DNA from: Pectobacterium parmentieri
GTDB taxonomy: Bacteria; Pseudomonadota; Gammaproteobacteria; Enterobacterales; Enterobacteriaceae
DNA length: 64,000 bases
Direction: 5' to 3'
Assembly: GCF_001742145.1 (NCBI RefSeq)
Contig: NZ_CP015749.1
Coordinates: forward strand, 930,001-994,000
Below, piece after piece: positions 28,554 through 36,245 of the stretch. The first letter of the stretch is position 1. Each line of letters starts with the position of its first letter. A program made the translations under genes and the position numbers. Under the pieces are notes generated by a model that worked only from the letters and a program-made list of their open reading frames with translations, searched no databases and was not told where the DNA came from.

Positions 28554-28641
28554 GATTGATGCGTTGGAACTGGACGATTTTGAACGCTGGCTGGATGAGG
28601 CCAGCGAACAGCTAAAACGTGAGAACGGTGAGGAAGACTGA
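28456..28641 (+). CDS. Frameshift extension of tail chaperone (GpE-like)
   Basis: An open frame in the -2 register relative to the chaperone gene. The distinctive part reads WKAQALLARWFRFQPSEIDAL and ELDDFERWLDEASEQLKRE, like the P2 GpE' extension (hydrophobic W/F, QPSEIDA, L-EW). No plausible independent ribosome site was seen. The start given is the codon after a possible slip on CAAAAAC (28452-28458), where Lys tRNA re-pairs perfectly two bases back. A second candidate is the Ala codon at 28497 (GCT to GCG). Confidence 0.65.
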   Translation, partial: NDFSNYLGWITQPALLWKAQALLARWFRFQPSEIDALELDDFERWLDEASEQLKRENGEED

Positions 28642-28680
28642 TTATTGACAGGAGTAATTAGGCCACCATCCACCCTAACC

Positions 28681-28708
28681 CGGCCAGCGACAGGACGCTG
28701 GCCGTTTT
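28681..28708 (+). terminator. Terminator after tail chaperone
   Basis: CGGCCAGCG (28681-28689) pairs with CGCTGGCCG (28696-28704), followed by TTTT. Confidence 0.8.
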
Positions 28709-28822
28709 GTTCCTCACCACCTGTCTTCATTCTCCCGCTAATCGCCCGTCCTTTACTCGCTTTTCTCCTTATTTGTGATGGGAAAACCAAACTGGAACGG
28801 CGTAAGCCACCGTCTCTAATCC

Positions 28823-28840
28823 GCCCCGCGAGGGGCTTTT
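28823..28840 (+). terminator. Second hairpin just before tape measure gene
   Basis: GCCCC (28823-28827) and GGGGC (28832-28836) with a GCGA loop and TTTT. It lies 18 bp before the GTG of the tape measure gene, an unusual place that suggests attenuation of the downstream unit. Confidence 0.55.
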
Positions 28841-28857
28841 CTGAATGAGAGTGAACC

Positions 28858-31311
28858 GTGGATATACTTTTAAACGGAGCCATATTGGGCAAGGCGTTTA
28901 GCACCACACTGGATGACACACAAAAATCGTTGCTGTCACTGAGCGATAGCCTCAAACAAGTACAGGAGCGGCAGCGTTCGTTTAATCAGTCGCTGGAGCG
29001 CTTTGGTGCTATCAGCGTACAAATCATGTTTCAACTAAACCAGTCGATCCGTGAACTGGAAATCAATCAAGAACGTCTGGCTCACAGTCAGTTGCGTCAG
29101 GAAACGCTACACGATAATCGTGCTGAACAGACTGAAAACCCCCTGGAAATAAAGGAGACATTTAGCTCGGTGATATCACCCATTGTGGAGTCGGTCACGC
29201 GCTATGCGTCATTTGAGGCGCAATTGCGCGACATCAGTGTTTCACATGCGATGTCGAGTGAGCAGGAAAAGGTGATGGGGCAGCGCCTACGTCAATCTTC
29301 ACAGTGGGTGAACCAAACGCCGGATGCGTTGTTAAGCGGTGCAGGACAATTGCTTGATAGCGGGATGTCTGCGGATCAGGCAACGGATGTTGTGACGGTG
29401 TTGGGGAAAACCTCAACGGCCTCCGGTACTGCACTGTCCGATCTTACTGAACTCGCAACCACGCTGGATGATGTGTTTAACCTGAAAGGGGCGAAGACGT
29501 TGGAGGAATCTTTCTCCCGGATGCTGGCAGGCACTAAACAGGGTTTCTCCATGGCATCGATGGCGCAATATGTCCCCGCGCTGGCTCCGGGTTTTACGGC
29601 GATGGGCGCGACGGGTGATCAGGCATTGAGCCAACTGGTTTCCAGTCTTAGTGCCACGAAGGGCACGGATACGGAAGCAAACGCGGCTGCGCAACTGGGT
29701 AGCTTTTTGCATGCCGTGGGGCGAACAGACATTGCCGACAGCTACCGTAGCGCGGGTGTGAATTATAACGCGTCGCTGAAAAGCCACATGCAAGACGGAT
29801 ATTCGCAGTACGACGCTGCGGTTTTGATCGGTAATCAGCTTATCGATAGTAAAGGCAGTCAATTCCAGCAACTGTGGGCCCGGGGCGCGGGCAATGTGGA
29901 TGCGCAGCAACGTTTAATGCAGCGTTACGGATTGCAGGAGGTATTCCGCACGCCAGAAGCGGTGAATCACGCACTATCGATGAAGCAGAACTGGAAAAGC
30001 TATCAATCTAACCAGCAGGCGATGAACGGCCCGGCCGCCACGCAAACGCTGGGTAGCGACTTTGCCCGGCGAAACGACACACTGACCGCGCGCTGGAATC
30101 GAATGACAACGTCGTTGATGAATATTGCGCTTAACGTGGGGGAGGCGCTAACGCCGGTGCTGGTTTCTCTGAGTGATGCGCTGATCCCTATTTTGGACCA
30201 ACTGGTGACCTGGACGGCCGCGAACCCTGAGTTAGTGCGCGGTATCGTGATGACGGTTGCAGGTTTTTTTATATTTGGAAAGGCGGTAATTGGCGCGAAG
30301 CAGGGAATTACCTCGCTGCTATCCGCGTTGCAGAAACTTTGGGACGGTATTTTACAGGTTAAGCTTGGCTGGCAACTGTTCAGCGCAGGATTAAGAACGA
30401 CGGGTTTCTTACAGGGTATTGGTGCGATGTTGAATGGGGTGGCTAGCGGAGCCGGAACATTAGCACGCATGCTCGGGGGCGTGTTGCGTAGCGGCTTGAT
30501 GATAGCAGGTCGGGCGGTTTTGTTTCTGGGACGAATGCTGTTGATGAATCCGATTGGCCTGACAGTAACGGCAATCGCGGGAGCCGCTTATCTGATTTAC
30601 CGATACTGGGAACCGATTAGTGGGTTCTTTAAAAACCTGTGGTCACAAGTGAGTCAGGCTTTCAATGCGGGGTGGGAGGCGCTCAATAATGCTGTATCCG
30701 GCGGTGTAATGGGGATTACGGCGTTGCTGTTCGACTGGTCGCCATTTGGCGTGTTGTACTCCATCTTTGCTGATACCGTCAGCGAGTTGGGCATTCAACT
30801 TCCCGGTAGTTTAAGTGCACTCGGCGGCGTGATTATTGATGCCTTAGTCAATGGCCTGACGAGCGCTTTTCCTGAGTTGAAAAACGTCCTGAAAACGATC
30901 GACGAATTTATTCCCGATAGCGTTAAAGATTTTCTGGGTATTGGCTCGCAAACGGTCTCTCCTGTTACTGGCGGGCAATCTATCGCTGCGAGTGCTATCA
31001 CCTCGCCCATTCTGCAACCTACATCGGCATCTGTTCTGTCGCCACATGAATTCGTGGCTGAAAAGGGCGACGCGCCAACCCCGCAACAGCGCGTCTCACT
31101 GGCACCACCTGCCGGCGGAACGAAGGGCAAGTCCGCCAACGCAAACCCTTCCGAACGTATTCAGGTTGCTTTCTCACCCACCATTTACCTCAGCGGTCAG
31201 AAGGCTGTGCCAACGCCTGAAATGACGAAGACGCTGACGCTCAGCATGAATGAGCTGGAAAATATGTTGAACAAGTTGCTCGCCCAACGCGAGCGCAGGG
31301 GGTACGCCTGA
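28858..31311 (+). CDS. Tail tape measure protein
   Basis: An 817-residue protein that sets tail length and fills the tube. The N-terminal part (about 20-120) is a coiled coil. A TMP repeat-like core (about 130-430: GQLLDSGMSADQATDVV, ATLDDVF, MASMAQYVPALAPGF) comes next, then hydrophobic helices at about 465-580 (GIVMTVAGFFIFGKAVIG, MNPIGLTVTAIAGAAYLIYRYW). A disordered proline-rich C-terminal region closes the protein. GTG start behind GAGAGTGAACC. It is short for a phage, predicting a short tail. Confidence 0.9.
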   Translation: MDILLNGAILGKAFSTTLDDTQKSLLSLSDSLKQVQERQRSFNQSLERFGAISVQIMFQLNQSIRELEINQERLAHSQLRQETLHDNRAEQTENPLEIKETFSSVISPIVESVTRYASFEAQLRDISVSHAMSSEQEKVMGQRLRQSSQWVNQTPDALLSGAGQLLDSGMSADQATDVVTVLGKTSTASGTALSDLTELATTLDDVFNLKGAKTLEESFSRMLAGTKQGFSMASMAQYVPALAPGFTAMGATGDQALSQLVSSLSATKGTDTEANAAAQLGSFLHAVGRTDIADSYRSAGVNYNASLKSHMQDGYSQYDAAVLIGNQLIDSKGSQFQQLWARGAGNVDAQQRLMQRYGLQEVFRTPEAVNHALSMKQNWKSYQSNQQAMNGPAATQTLGSDFARRNDTLTARWNRMTTSLMNIALNVGEALTPVLVSLSDALIPILDQLVTWTAANPELVRGIVMTVAGFFIFGKAVIGAKQGITSLLSALQKLWDGILQVKLGWQLFSAGLRTTGFLQGIGAMLNGVASGAGTLARMLGGVLRSGLMIAGRAVLFLGRMLLMNPIGLTVTAIAGAAYLIYRYWEPISGFFKNLWSQVSQAFNAGWEALNNAVSGGVMGITALLFDWSPFGVLYSIFADTVSELGIQLPGSLSALGGVIIDALVNGLTSAFPELKNVLKTIDEFIPDSVKDFLGIGSQTVSPVTGGQSIAASAITSPILQPTSASVLSPHEFVAEKGDAPTPQQRVSLAPPAGGTKGKSANANPSERIQVAFSPTIYLSGQKAVPTPEMTKTLTLSMNELENMLNKLLAQRERRGYA

Positions 31312-32240
31312 TGTTTGCGGTATTAGGAAATATTGAATTTAACGTGATTGCTTATTGGGACGGTTTTGATGCGTCGTTCGGTGCAGATTATGCCGAGCAT
31401 AGCCGCATTGAGGGTAAACCCGGTTTGCAATTTATCGGTGCGAAGCTGGATGAGATTCGTATTAGCCTGGCGTTTCACCAGCAGTATTGCACGCCTGATG
31501 TGGAGCTGAAGCGCTTGAATGAAGCGATGCGGGCGCATCAGGCGATGGCGTTGGTCTTCGGTAATGGGGATTATCGCGGCTGGTTTGTGATTACTGCACT
31601 CACCTCGACCAGCCAACATACCGATTCGAAGGGTAACGTCTTGGCGATGAATGCAGAGTTGACGCTGCGAGAATATATTGGCGATCCGAAGAATCCGCTC
31701 AAGCCGCCTGCGATAGAGACGCCTGTTCCTAATGTTAGCGCCATCACCAAAGCAGTCGATAAAGTGAGCAATTTTGCAGCTTCACTACGCACGGCTGTCA
31801 CGTATGCCAAGAAGGCTCAATCAGCCGTTAAGGCGGTGAAAACCACCGTTCAGATTGTAAAACGGATGAAGAACAATCCCGAAACCGCGCTGTTGCAAAT
31901 TCCTGGGCTGCTAACGCAAGTCGGGAATGTATTGACGCCGTTAAGTGAGGTGGAACCGGCGTTTAAAAAAGCGGCAGAAGCTATTTCTGATGCGGCGGTT
32001 CAGGCAGAGAAGATGATGCCTGAAATTACAGCGGTTAATAAAGCGGCGAATGAAATGCTGAAGCAGGTCAAGCAAGTTGCCACCTTGTTGCAGGGCGTCG
32101 ACAGCAAAAACGTTATCGAGAAGCTGGAAGCCATCAGTAAACATGTGGATGCCGCGAGCGACACATTTAAAGGCGCTGAACCTGCGCTGAGCAAACTGAC
32201 GGCGGAAATCGTGAAGAGGGTTGAAGCATATGCACCTTGA
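31311..32240 (+). CDS. GpU-type tail protein
   Basis: A 309-residue protein. The first 130 residues match the P2 GpU domain (MFAVLGNIEFNVIAYWDGF, then GKPGLQFIGAKLDEI, then GWFVITALTSTSQHTDSKG). The rest is a long alpha-helical, alanine/lysine-rich extension (about 145-309) with coiled-coil character, absent from short GpU proteins. It shares one base with the tape measure stop. Probably baseplate hub or tail-tip completion. Confidence 0.83.
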   Translation: MFAVLGNIEFNVIAYWDGFDASFGADYAEHSRIEGKPGLQFIGAKLDEIRISLAFHQQYCTPDVELKRLNEAMRAHQAMALVFGNGDYRGWFVITALTSTSQHTDSKGNVLAMNAELTLREYIGDPKNPLKPPAIETPVPNVSAITKAVDKVSNFAASLRTAVTYAKKAQSAVKAVKTTVQIVKRMKNNPETALLQIPGLLTQVGNVLTPLSEVEPAFKKAAEAISDAAVQAEKMMPEITAVNKAANEMLKQVKQVATLLQGVDSKNVIEKLEAISKHVDAASDTFKGAEPALSKLTAEIVKRVEAYAP

Positions 32241-32442
32241 ACATATCACTACACAGGGCGAACGCTGGGATACCTTGTCCTACCTGTATTACGGCGATCC
32301 GCTTGGCTATCCGCGGATTATTGCGGCTAACCCGCATGTCCCCATCGTGCCGCTGTTGCCATCGGGTTTGGTGGTACTGATTCCGATTATTGAACAGGTA
32401 GAGGCCAGTAAAGCGGAGGACACCCCACCATGGCTGCGTTAA
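32230..32442 (+). CDS. Tail protein X (LysM-like)
   Basis: A 70-residue protein matching P2 GpX: LEHITTQGERWDTLSYLYYGDP, then LIANPHV-like IIAANPHVPIVPLLPSGLVVLIP, a LysM-type fold. The start is set at ATG 32230, inside the end of the GpU gene; a TTG three codons earlier (32221) is an alternative. It likely links hub and peptidoglycan. Confidence 0.85.
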   Translation: MHLEHITTQGERWDTLSYLYYGDPLGYPRIIAANPHVPIVPLLPSGLVVLIPIIEQVEASKAEDTPPWLR

Positions 32443-33590
32443 CGGAAGAACTAACCCTGCTCTCTCCTGCGGTGTCGGAAGTCCTGCAACCGGCGTTCAC
32501 CCTGTGGTATCAGCAAAAAGACATCACCAATGATATCGCGCCGTATGTCACCAGCGTGACTTATACCGACAGCATCAAGAATGAATCGGATGCGATTGAA
32601 GTCAGACTCGATGATACCGATGGCCGCTGGATGGATAAGTGGTATCCCGGTACGGGCGATACGTTATCGCTCAAACTAGGCTATCTCGGTGAAATGCTGT
32701 TTGACTGCGGCACTTTCTCGATTGATGAAATTGAGGTTAGTGGACCGCCTAGCGAAGTGATGATTCGTGGGGTGGCTACATCGGTTAATCGAGCGTTGCG
32801 AACCAAGTCAAATCGCGGTTTTGAAGATACGACGTTAGCCGCCATTGCGACGCGCATCGCGAAAAAGCATCGGTTGATGCTCGTGGGGATGATTCAGATC
32901 ATCAAGATCGATCGCGTTACGCAATATGCGGAAACTGATGTCGCTTTTCTAAAGCGGCTCGCCAGTGAATATGGCTATGTTGTGAAAGTGGTCAGCGACC
33001 AACTGATTTTTTCCCATCTGGCAACGCTGCGCAATCAGGCGTCTGTTCGACAAATTAAGCCAACGGACGTCGCGCGTTTTTCACTGAGCGACACGATCAG
33101 CCACGTCTATAAAAATGCCAAGACGAAATATCAGAAAGGGAGTGAAAAGAAACTGGTGGTTTGTGAAGCCGACGGTAGCGCGAACAACGGGATGAAGTCT
33201 GCCGGTGCTGAGACCAGTGCGGATACGTTGAAAGTTAACGTTCGCGCGGCGGATGCATCTGGAGCGAGGATGAAAACGGATGCAGCATTGGATGCGCACA
33301 ACGAAAAGCAACAAAAGGGGTCGATGACGCTGATGGGCAGCCCGCAGTTGGCGGCGGGAAATAAAGTGGAGTTGGTGTCGTTCGGCCAACTTTCTGGCCA
33401 TTGGTTGATCGAATCGGCTCGCCATATTCTGGAACGTGGCAGTGGCTACACCACGGCGATTGGGTTGATTCGCGGGCCGATTACGGCGGGCAAGAGAAAG
33501 TCGGATAGCGGAAAAACGCTGGTGACGTACCACCCGGATGGTAACGCAATAGCGAGGAAGGTCAATAGCAACAAGGAGAAGGTAGAATGA
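32430..33590 (+). CDS. Late control protein D / baseplate hub (GpD)
   Basis: A 386-residue hub protein of the P2 GpD family (related to T4 gp27 and VgrG). Motifs: LWYQQKDITNDIAPYVTSVTYTD, then SDAIEVRLDDTDGRW, and a late GNKVELVSFGQLSGHWLIESARH. It forms the trimeric ring joining tube to spike. The start overlaps gpX by 13 bp and the end overlaps gpV by 4 bp. Confidence 0.88.
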   Translation: MAALTEELTLLSPAVSEVLQPAFTLWYQQKDITNDIAPYVTSVTYTDSIKNESDAIEVRLDDTDGRWMDKWYPGTGDTLSLKLGYLGEMLFDCGTFSIDEIEVSGPPSEVMIRGVATSVNRALRTKSNRGFEDTTLAAIATRIAKKHRLMLVGMIQIIKIDRVTQYAETDVAFLKRLASEYGYVVKVVSDQLIFSHLATLRNQASVRQIKPTDVARFSLSDTISHVYKNAKTKYQKGSEKKLVVCEADGSANNGMKSAGAETSADTLKVNVRAADASGARMKTDAALDAHNEKQQKGSMTLMGSPQLAAGNKVELVSFGQLSGHWLIESARHILERGSGYTTAIGLIRGPITAGKRKSDSGKTLVTYHPDGNAIARKVNSNKEKVE

Positions 33591-34168
33591 GTTTATCTCG
33601 TCGAATTGGCACGATAAGCGCGGTGGATGAGGTTCATGTTATGGTGCGCGTTCGTCTGCCAGAATGTGACAATCTGCGCACGGCCTGGTTGCCAGTGTTA
33701 CAGCACAATACACAGAATAATAAGGATTATTGGTTGCCGGATATTGGTGAACAGGTTGAAGTCCTGCTAGACGACAACGGCGAAGACGGCTTGGTGCTGG
33801 GAGCAATTTATTCTGCTGCCGATGTACCAACGCTGTCGGATAAGGACAAGCGGGCGGTGACGTTCGCCGACGGTGCACATATTGAATACGATCGTCGAAC
33901 GCATACGTTAACGATCAACGGCGGCGTGCAGCATATTGCAATTAGCAGCGGCACTGACGTGGTGGTTAATGCCCAGCGAGTCACTATCAATGCGCCGGAA
34001 ACGACCGTGACTGGCAAGCTGCTGGTGCAAGGGCAATTCACTTACGAGAGTGGGATGTCCGGCTCCGGCGGTGCCAGCCTCGGCGGCGATGTTAGCATTT
34101 CCGGCAACGTCAGCGCCAGCGGCAGCGTCATGGACGCTGGTGGCAATTCCAATCACCACTCACACTAA
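33587..34168 (+). CDS. Baseplate assembly protein V (membrane-piercing spike)
   Basis: A 193-residue spike protein. The N-terminal OB fold (RRIGTISAVDEVHVMVRVRLPECDNLRTAWLPV, then YWLPDIGEQVEVL) leads to a beta-helix-like glycine-rich repeat (SGSGGASLGGDVSISGNVSASGS). The C-terminus ends in NSNHHSH, a histidine-rich tip like those that bind an iron ion in P2 GpV. ATGA overlap with gpD. Confidence 0.9.
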   Translation: MSLSRRIGTISAVDEVHVMVRVRLPECDNLRTAWLPVLQHNTQNNKDYWLPDIGEQVEVLLDDNGEDGLVLGAIYSAADVPTLSDKDKRAVTFADGAHIEYDRRTHTLTINGGVQHIAISSGTDVVVNAQRVTINAPETTVTGKLLVQGQFTYESGMSGSGGASLGGDVSISGNVSASGSVMDAGGNSNHHSH

Positions 34169-34207
34169 CGCGTTCTCTAAACCGCTTTACAATTCCTTTC
34201 TCTCTTC

Positions 34208-34226
34208 GGGGGCGACAATAGCCCCC
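34208..34226 (+). promoter_or_regulatory. Hairpin overlapping the gpW ribosome-binding region
   Basis: GGGGGC (34208-34213) pairs with GCCCCC (34221-34226), ending one base before the gpW ATG. The only purine-rich stretch near the start is the 5' arm of this stem. It may be a terminator for gpV or a translational control element. CTTTACAAT at 34185 lies just upstream. Confidence 0.45.
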
Positions 34227-34227
34227 T

Positions 34228-34575
34228 ATGAAAACTCAATCTGTTTTTTGGCAACCGGCTCTGCAACGTTCTGGCGACATCGTCGAAGGAACGGCAGATA
34301 TCCTGCAGGCGATTCACATCATCCTGCGGACACCCTGCGGCAGTGACCCACATCGGCCTGACTTTGGTAGCAATCTACATCTGTATCTCGATTATCCGAT
34401 CGATCGTGCGATCCCGCATGTCGTCAGAGAGTCGGTAGAAGCGATCAAACGATGGGAACCTCGCTGCCAGCTACTGGCGGTTAAACCTTCTGTTAATGGG
34501 GCTCACTTGACGCTGCTCGTTAGTTGGAAAACCGCTAACGGCGCGACACAGACCACGGAGTTGTTATGGCGCTGA
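34228..34575 (+). CDS. Baseplate wedge protein W (gp25-like)
   Basis: A 115-residue protein of the GpW/gp25 lysozyme-fold family (GDIVEGTADILQAIHIILRTPCGSDPHRPDFGSNLHLYLDYP). Essential baseplate wedge component in contractile tails. Overlaps gpJ by 10 bp. Its start lacks a normal Shine-Dalgarno spacing because of the hairpin just upstream. Confidence 0.88.
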   Translation: MKTQSVFWQPALQRSGDIVEGTADILQAIHIILRTPCGSDPHRPDFGSNLHLYLDYPIDRAIPHVVRESVEAIKRWEPRCQLLAVKPSVNGAHLTLLVSWKTANGATQTTELLWR

Positions 34576-35669
34576 CAGAACCCAATTTTATTGAACGCGA
34601 CGCGGCGAAAATTACCGCTGAAATGATCGCGAAATATGAAGCTGACTCAGGGAAAACGCTCTATCCAGCGCAGGCCGAGCGCCTGTTGATTAACCTCTTT
34701 GCCTACCGGGAAACCTTAGTGCGTAGTGCGGTTCAGGAAGCCGCCAAGCAGAACCTGGTTGCGTTTGCTCGTGCACCGATGCTGGATTATCTGGCAGAAC
34801 TGGTCGGTGTTTATCGTTTGGCGGCACAGCCAGCGCGGGCAGAGCTTCGCTTTACCCCCGAAACGCCGTTAGTCAGCGATCTGCTGATCCCTGCGGGTAC
34901 TCGCGTTAGCGCGTCGGACAGCGTGACTTTTGCTACCGACAGCGATGCGCTGCTGAGAGCGAACGGCAGCGGTGTCACTGTGCTGGCGACCTGTACTGAG
35001 CGTGGTGATGTTGGCAATGATTGGCTGCCAGCCCAGATCAGTACGCTGCTAGATGAGATTGGCGACAGCGATTTAAGCGTCAGCAATATCACCAAAAGCA
35101 GCGGCGGTTCCGCCGAAGAGGGGGACGATCGCCTGCGCGAACGTATTCAATTGGCTCCGGAATCGTTCAGCACTGCAGGATCGAAGCTGGCATATCGCTT
35201 CCATGCGATGCGGGCACATCAAAACATTGTCGATGTCGCGGTAATGTCGCCGAAACCGGGCGAGGTGGTGCTCTATCCGTTGCTTAGTACTGGCTTGCCG
35301 GACAAAAGTCTACTCTCGCTGGTGGAGAGTTTTTGCTCCGACGAACAGGTTCGCCCACTGACTGATTTTGTTTCCGCCAAGTCCCCCACACAGGTGGATT
35401 ATGCCATTAATGCCAAATTGACGCTGTTTAACGGCGAGCAGGCCAGCATTGTTCAGGCCGCGGCGGAGAAAGCGGTACAGGCCTGGGTGGAAACCCGCAC
35501 GGCAACGTTGGGGCGGGACATTGTCCCAAGCCAGATTATCGCTACGCTTTCCATCCCCGGTGTGTATCAGGTGGAGCTCGTTTCGCCGTCATTTATGGTG
35601 CTTGATGACAGTGAATGGGCGAACTGTACGGGTGTTAACGTCAGCATCGTTGGGGTATCGAATGGCTGA
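34566..35669 (+). CDS. Baseplate wedge protein J
   Basis: A 367-residue GpJ-family protein (MALTEPNFIERDAAKITAEMIAKYEADSGKTLYPAQAERLLINLFAYRE at the N-terminus, then the GDRLRERIQLAPESFSTAGSKLAYRFHA motif). It builds the wedge with W and I. Overlaps gpW (10 bp) and gpI (8 bp). Confidence 0.9.
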   Translation: MALTEPNFIERDAAKITAEMIAKYEADSGKTLYPAQAERLLINLFAYRETLVRSAVQEAAKQNLVAFARAPMLDYLAELVGVYRLAAQPARAELRFTPETPLVSDLLIPAGTRVSASDSVTFATDSDALLRANGSGVTVLATCTERGDVGNDWLPAQISTLLDEIGDSDLSVSNITKSSGGSAEEGDDRLRERIQLAPESFSTAGSKLAYRFHAMRAHQNIVDVAVMSPKPGEVVLYPLLSTGLPDKSLLSLVESFCSDEQVRPLTDFVSAKSPTQVDYAINAKLTLFNGEQASIVQAAAEKAVQAWVETRTATLGRDIVPSQIIATLSIPGVYQVELVSPSFMVLDDSEWANCTGVNVSIVGVSNG

Positions 35670-36243
35670 TTCACTGCAATTGCTGCCACCGCCGCTGGCT
35701 GCTGACGCACGCTTTCGTTCGCTGGCGGAATTGGCTGACCGCTTTGATGACATCGATCTGAATACGTTGCTGGTTTATCTGGTTGATATCGCTGATGGCA
35801 GTGCCTTGCCCTGGCTAGCCGAACAGTTCTCATTGTTTGGTGATGGCTGGGAACTGGCTGAATCGGATGACTCCAAGCGCGCGTTGATCAAGGCCGCAAT
35901 CGATCTGCATCGTAGCAAAGGGACGCCCTGGAGCATTAAAGAGATCATTCGACGTTTTGGTTTTGGCGACAGCACGCTGATCGAAAACATTGGCCGTCTG
36001 AACTACGACGGCGAAACCACCTATAACAACCTTTATGTACACGGTGATAAAGCAGCGTGGGCAGTTTATCGCGTGTTGTTAAAACAACCGATTACCAACG
36101 ATCAGGCCAGAATGCTACGCAATGCCATTGGGATGTTTGCTCCAGTACGGTGCCATCTGGCCAGTATCGAATATTGGGAAGTGCCTATCCGCTACAACCG
36201 GACGGCGATATATGACAGTAACTACAATCATGGGAGCGCTTGA
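35662..36243 (+). CDS. Tail protein I
   Basis: A 193-residue GpI-family wedge protein (LLPPPLAADARFRSLAELADRFDDIDL, then GWELAESDDSKRALIKAAIDLHRSKGTPWSIKEIIRRFGFGD). The ATG at 35662 overlaps the gpJ stop; a longer frame starting 35449 lies within gpJ and is rejected. It connects the baseplate to fibres. Confidence 0.9.
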   Translation: MADSLQLLPPPLAADARFRSLAELADRFDDIDLNTLLVYLVDIADGSALPWLAEQFSLFGDGWELAESDDSKRALIKAAIDLHRSKGTPWSIKEIIRRFGFGDSTLIENIGRLNYDGETTYNNLYVHGDKAAWAVYRVLLKQPITNDQARMLRNAIGMFAPVRCHLASIEYWEVPIRYNRTAIYDSNYNHGSA

Positions 36244-36245
36244 AC

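Noticed and set aside
35449..35661. Longer start for the gpI frame
   Set aside because: The extension lies inside gpJ, is arginine-rich noise, and the ATG at 35662 matches the family N-terminus.
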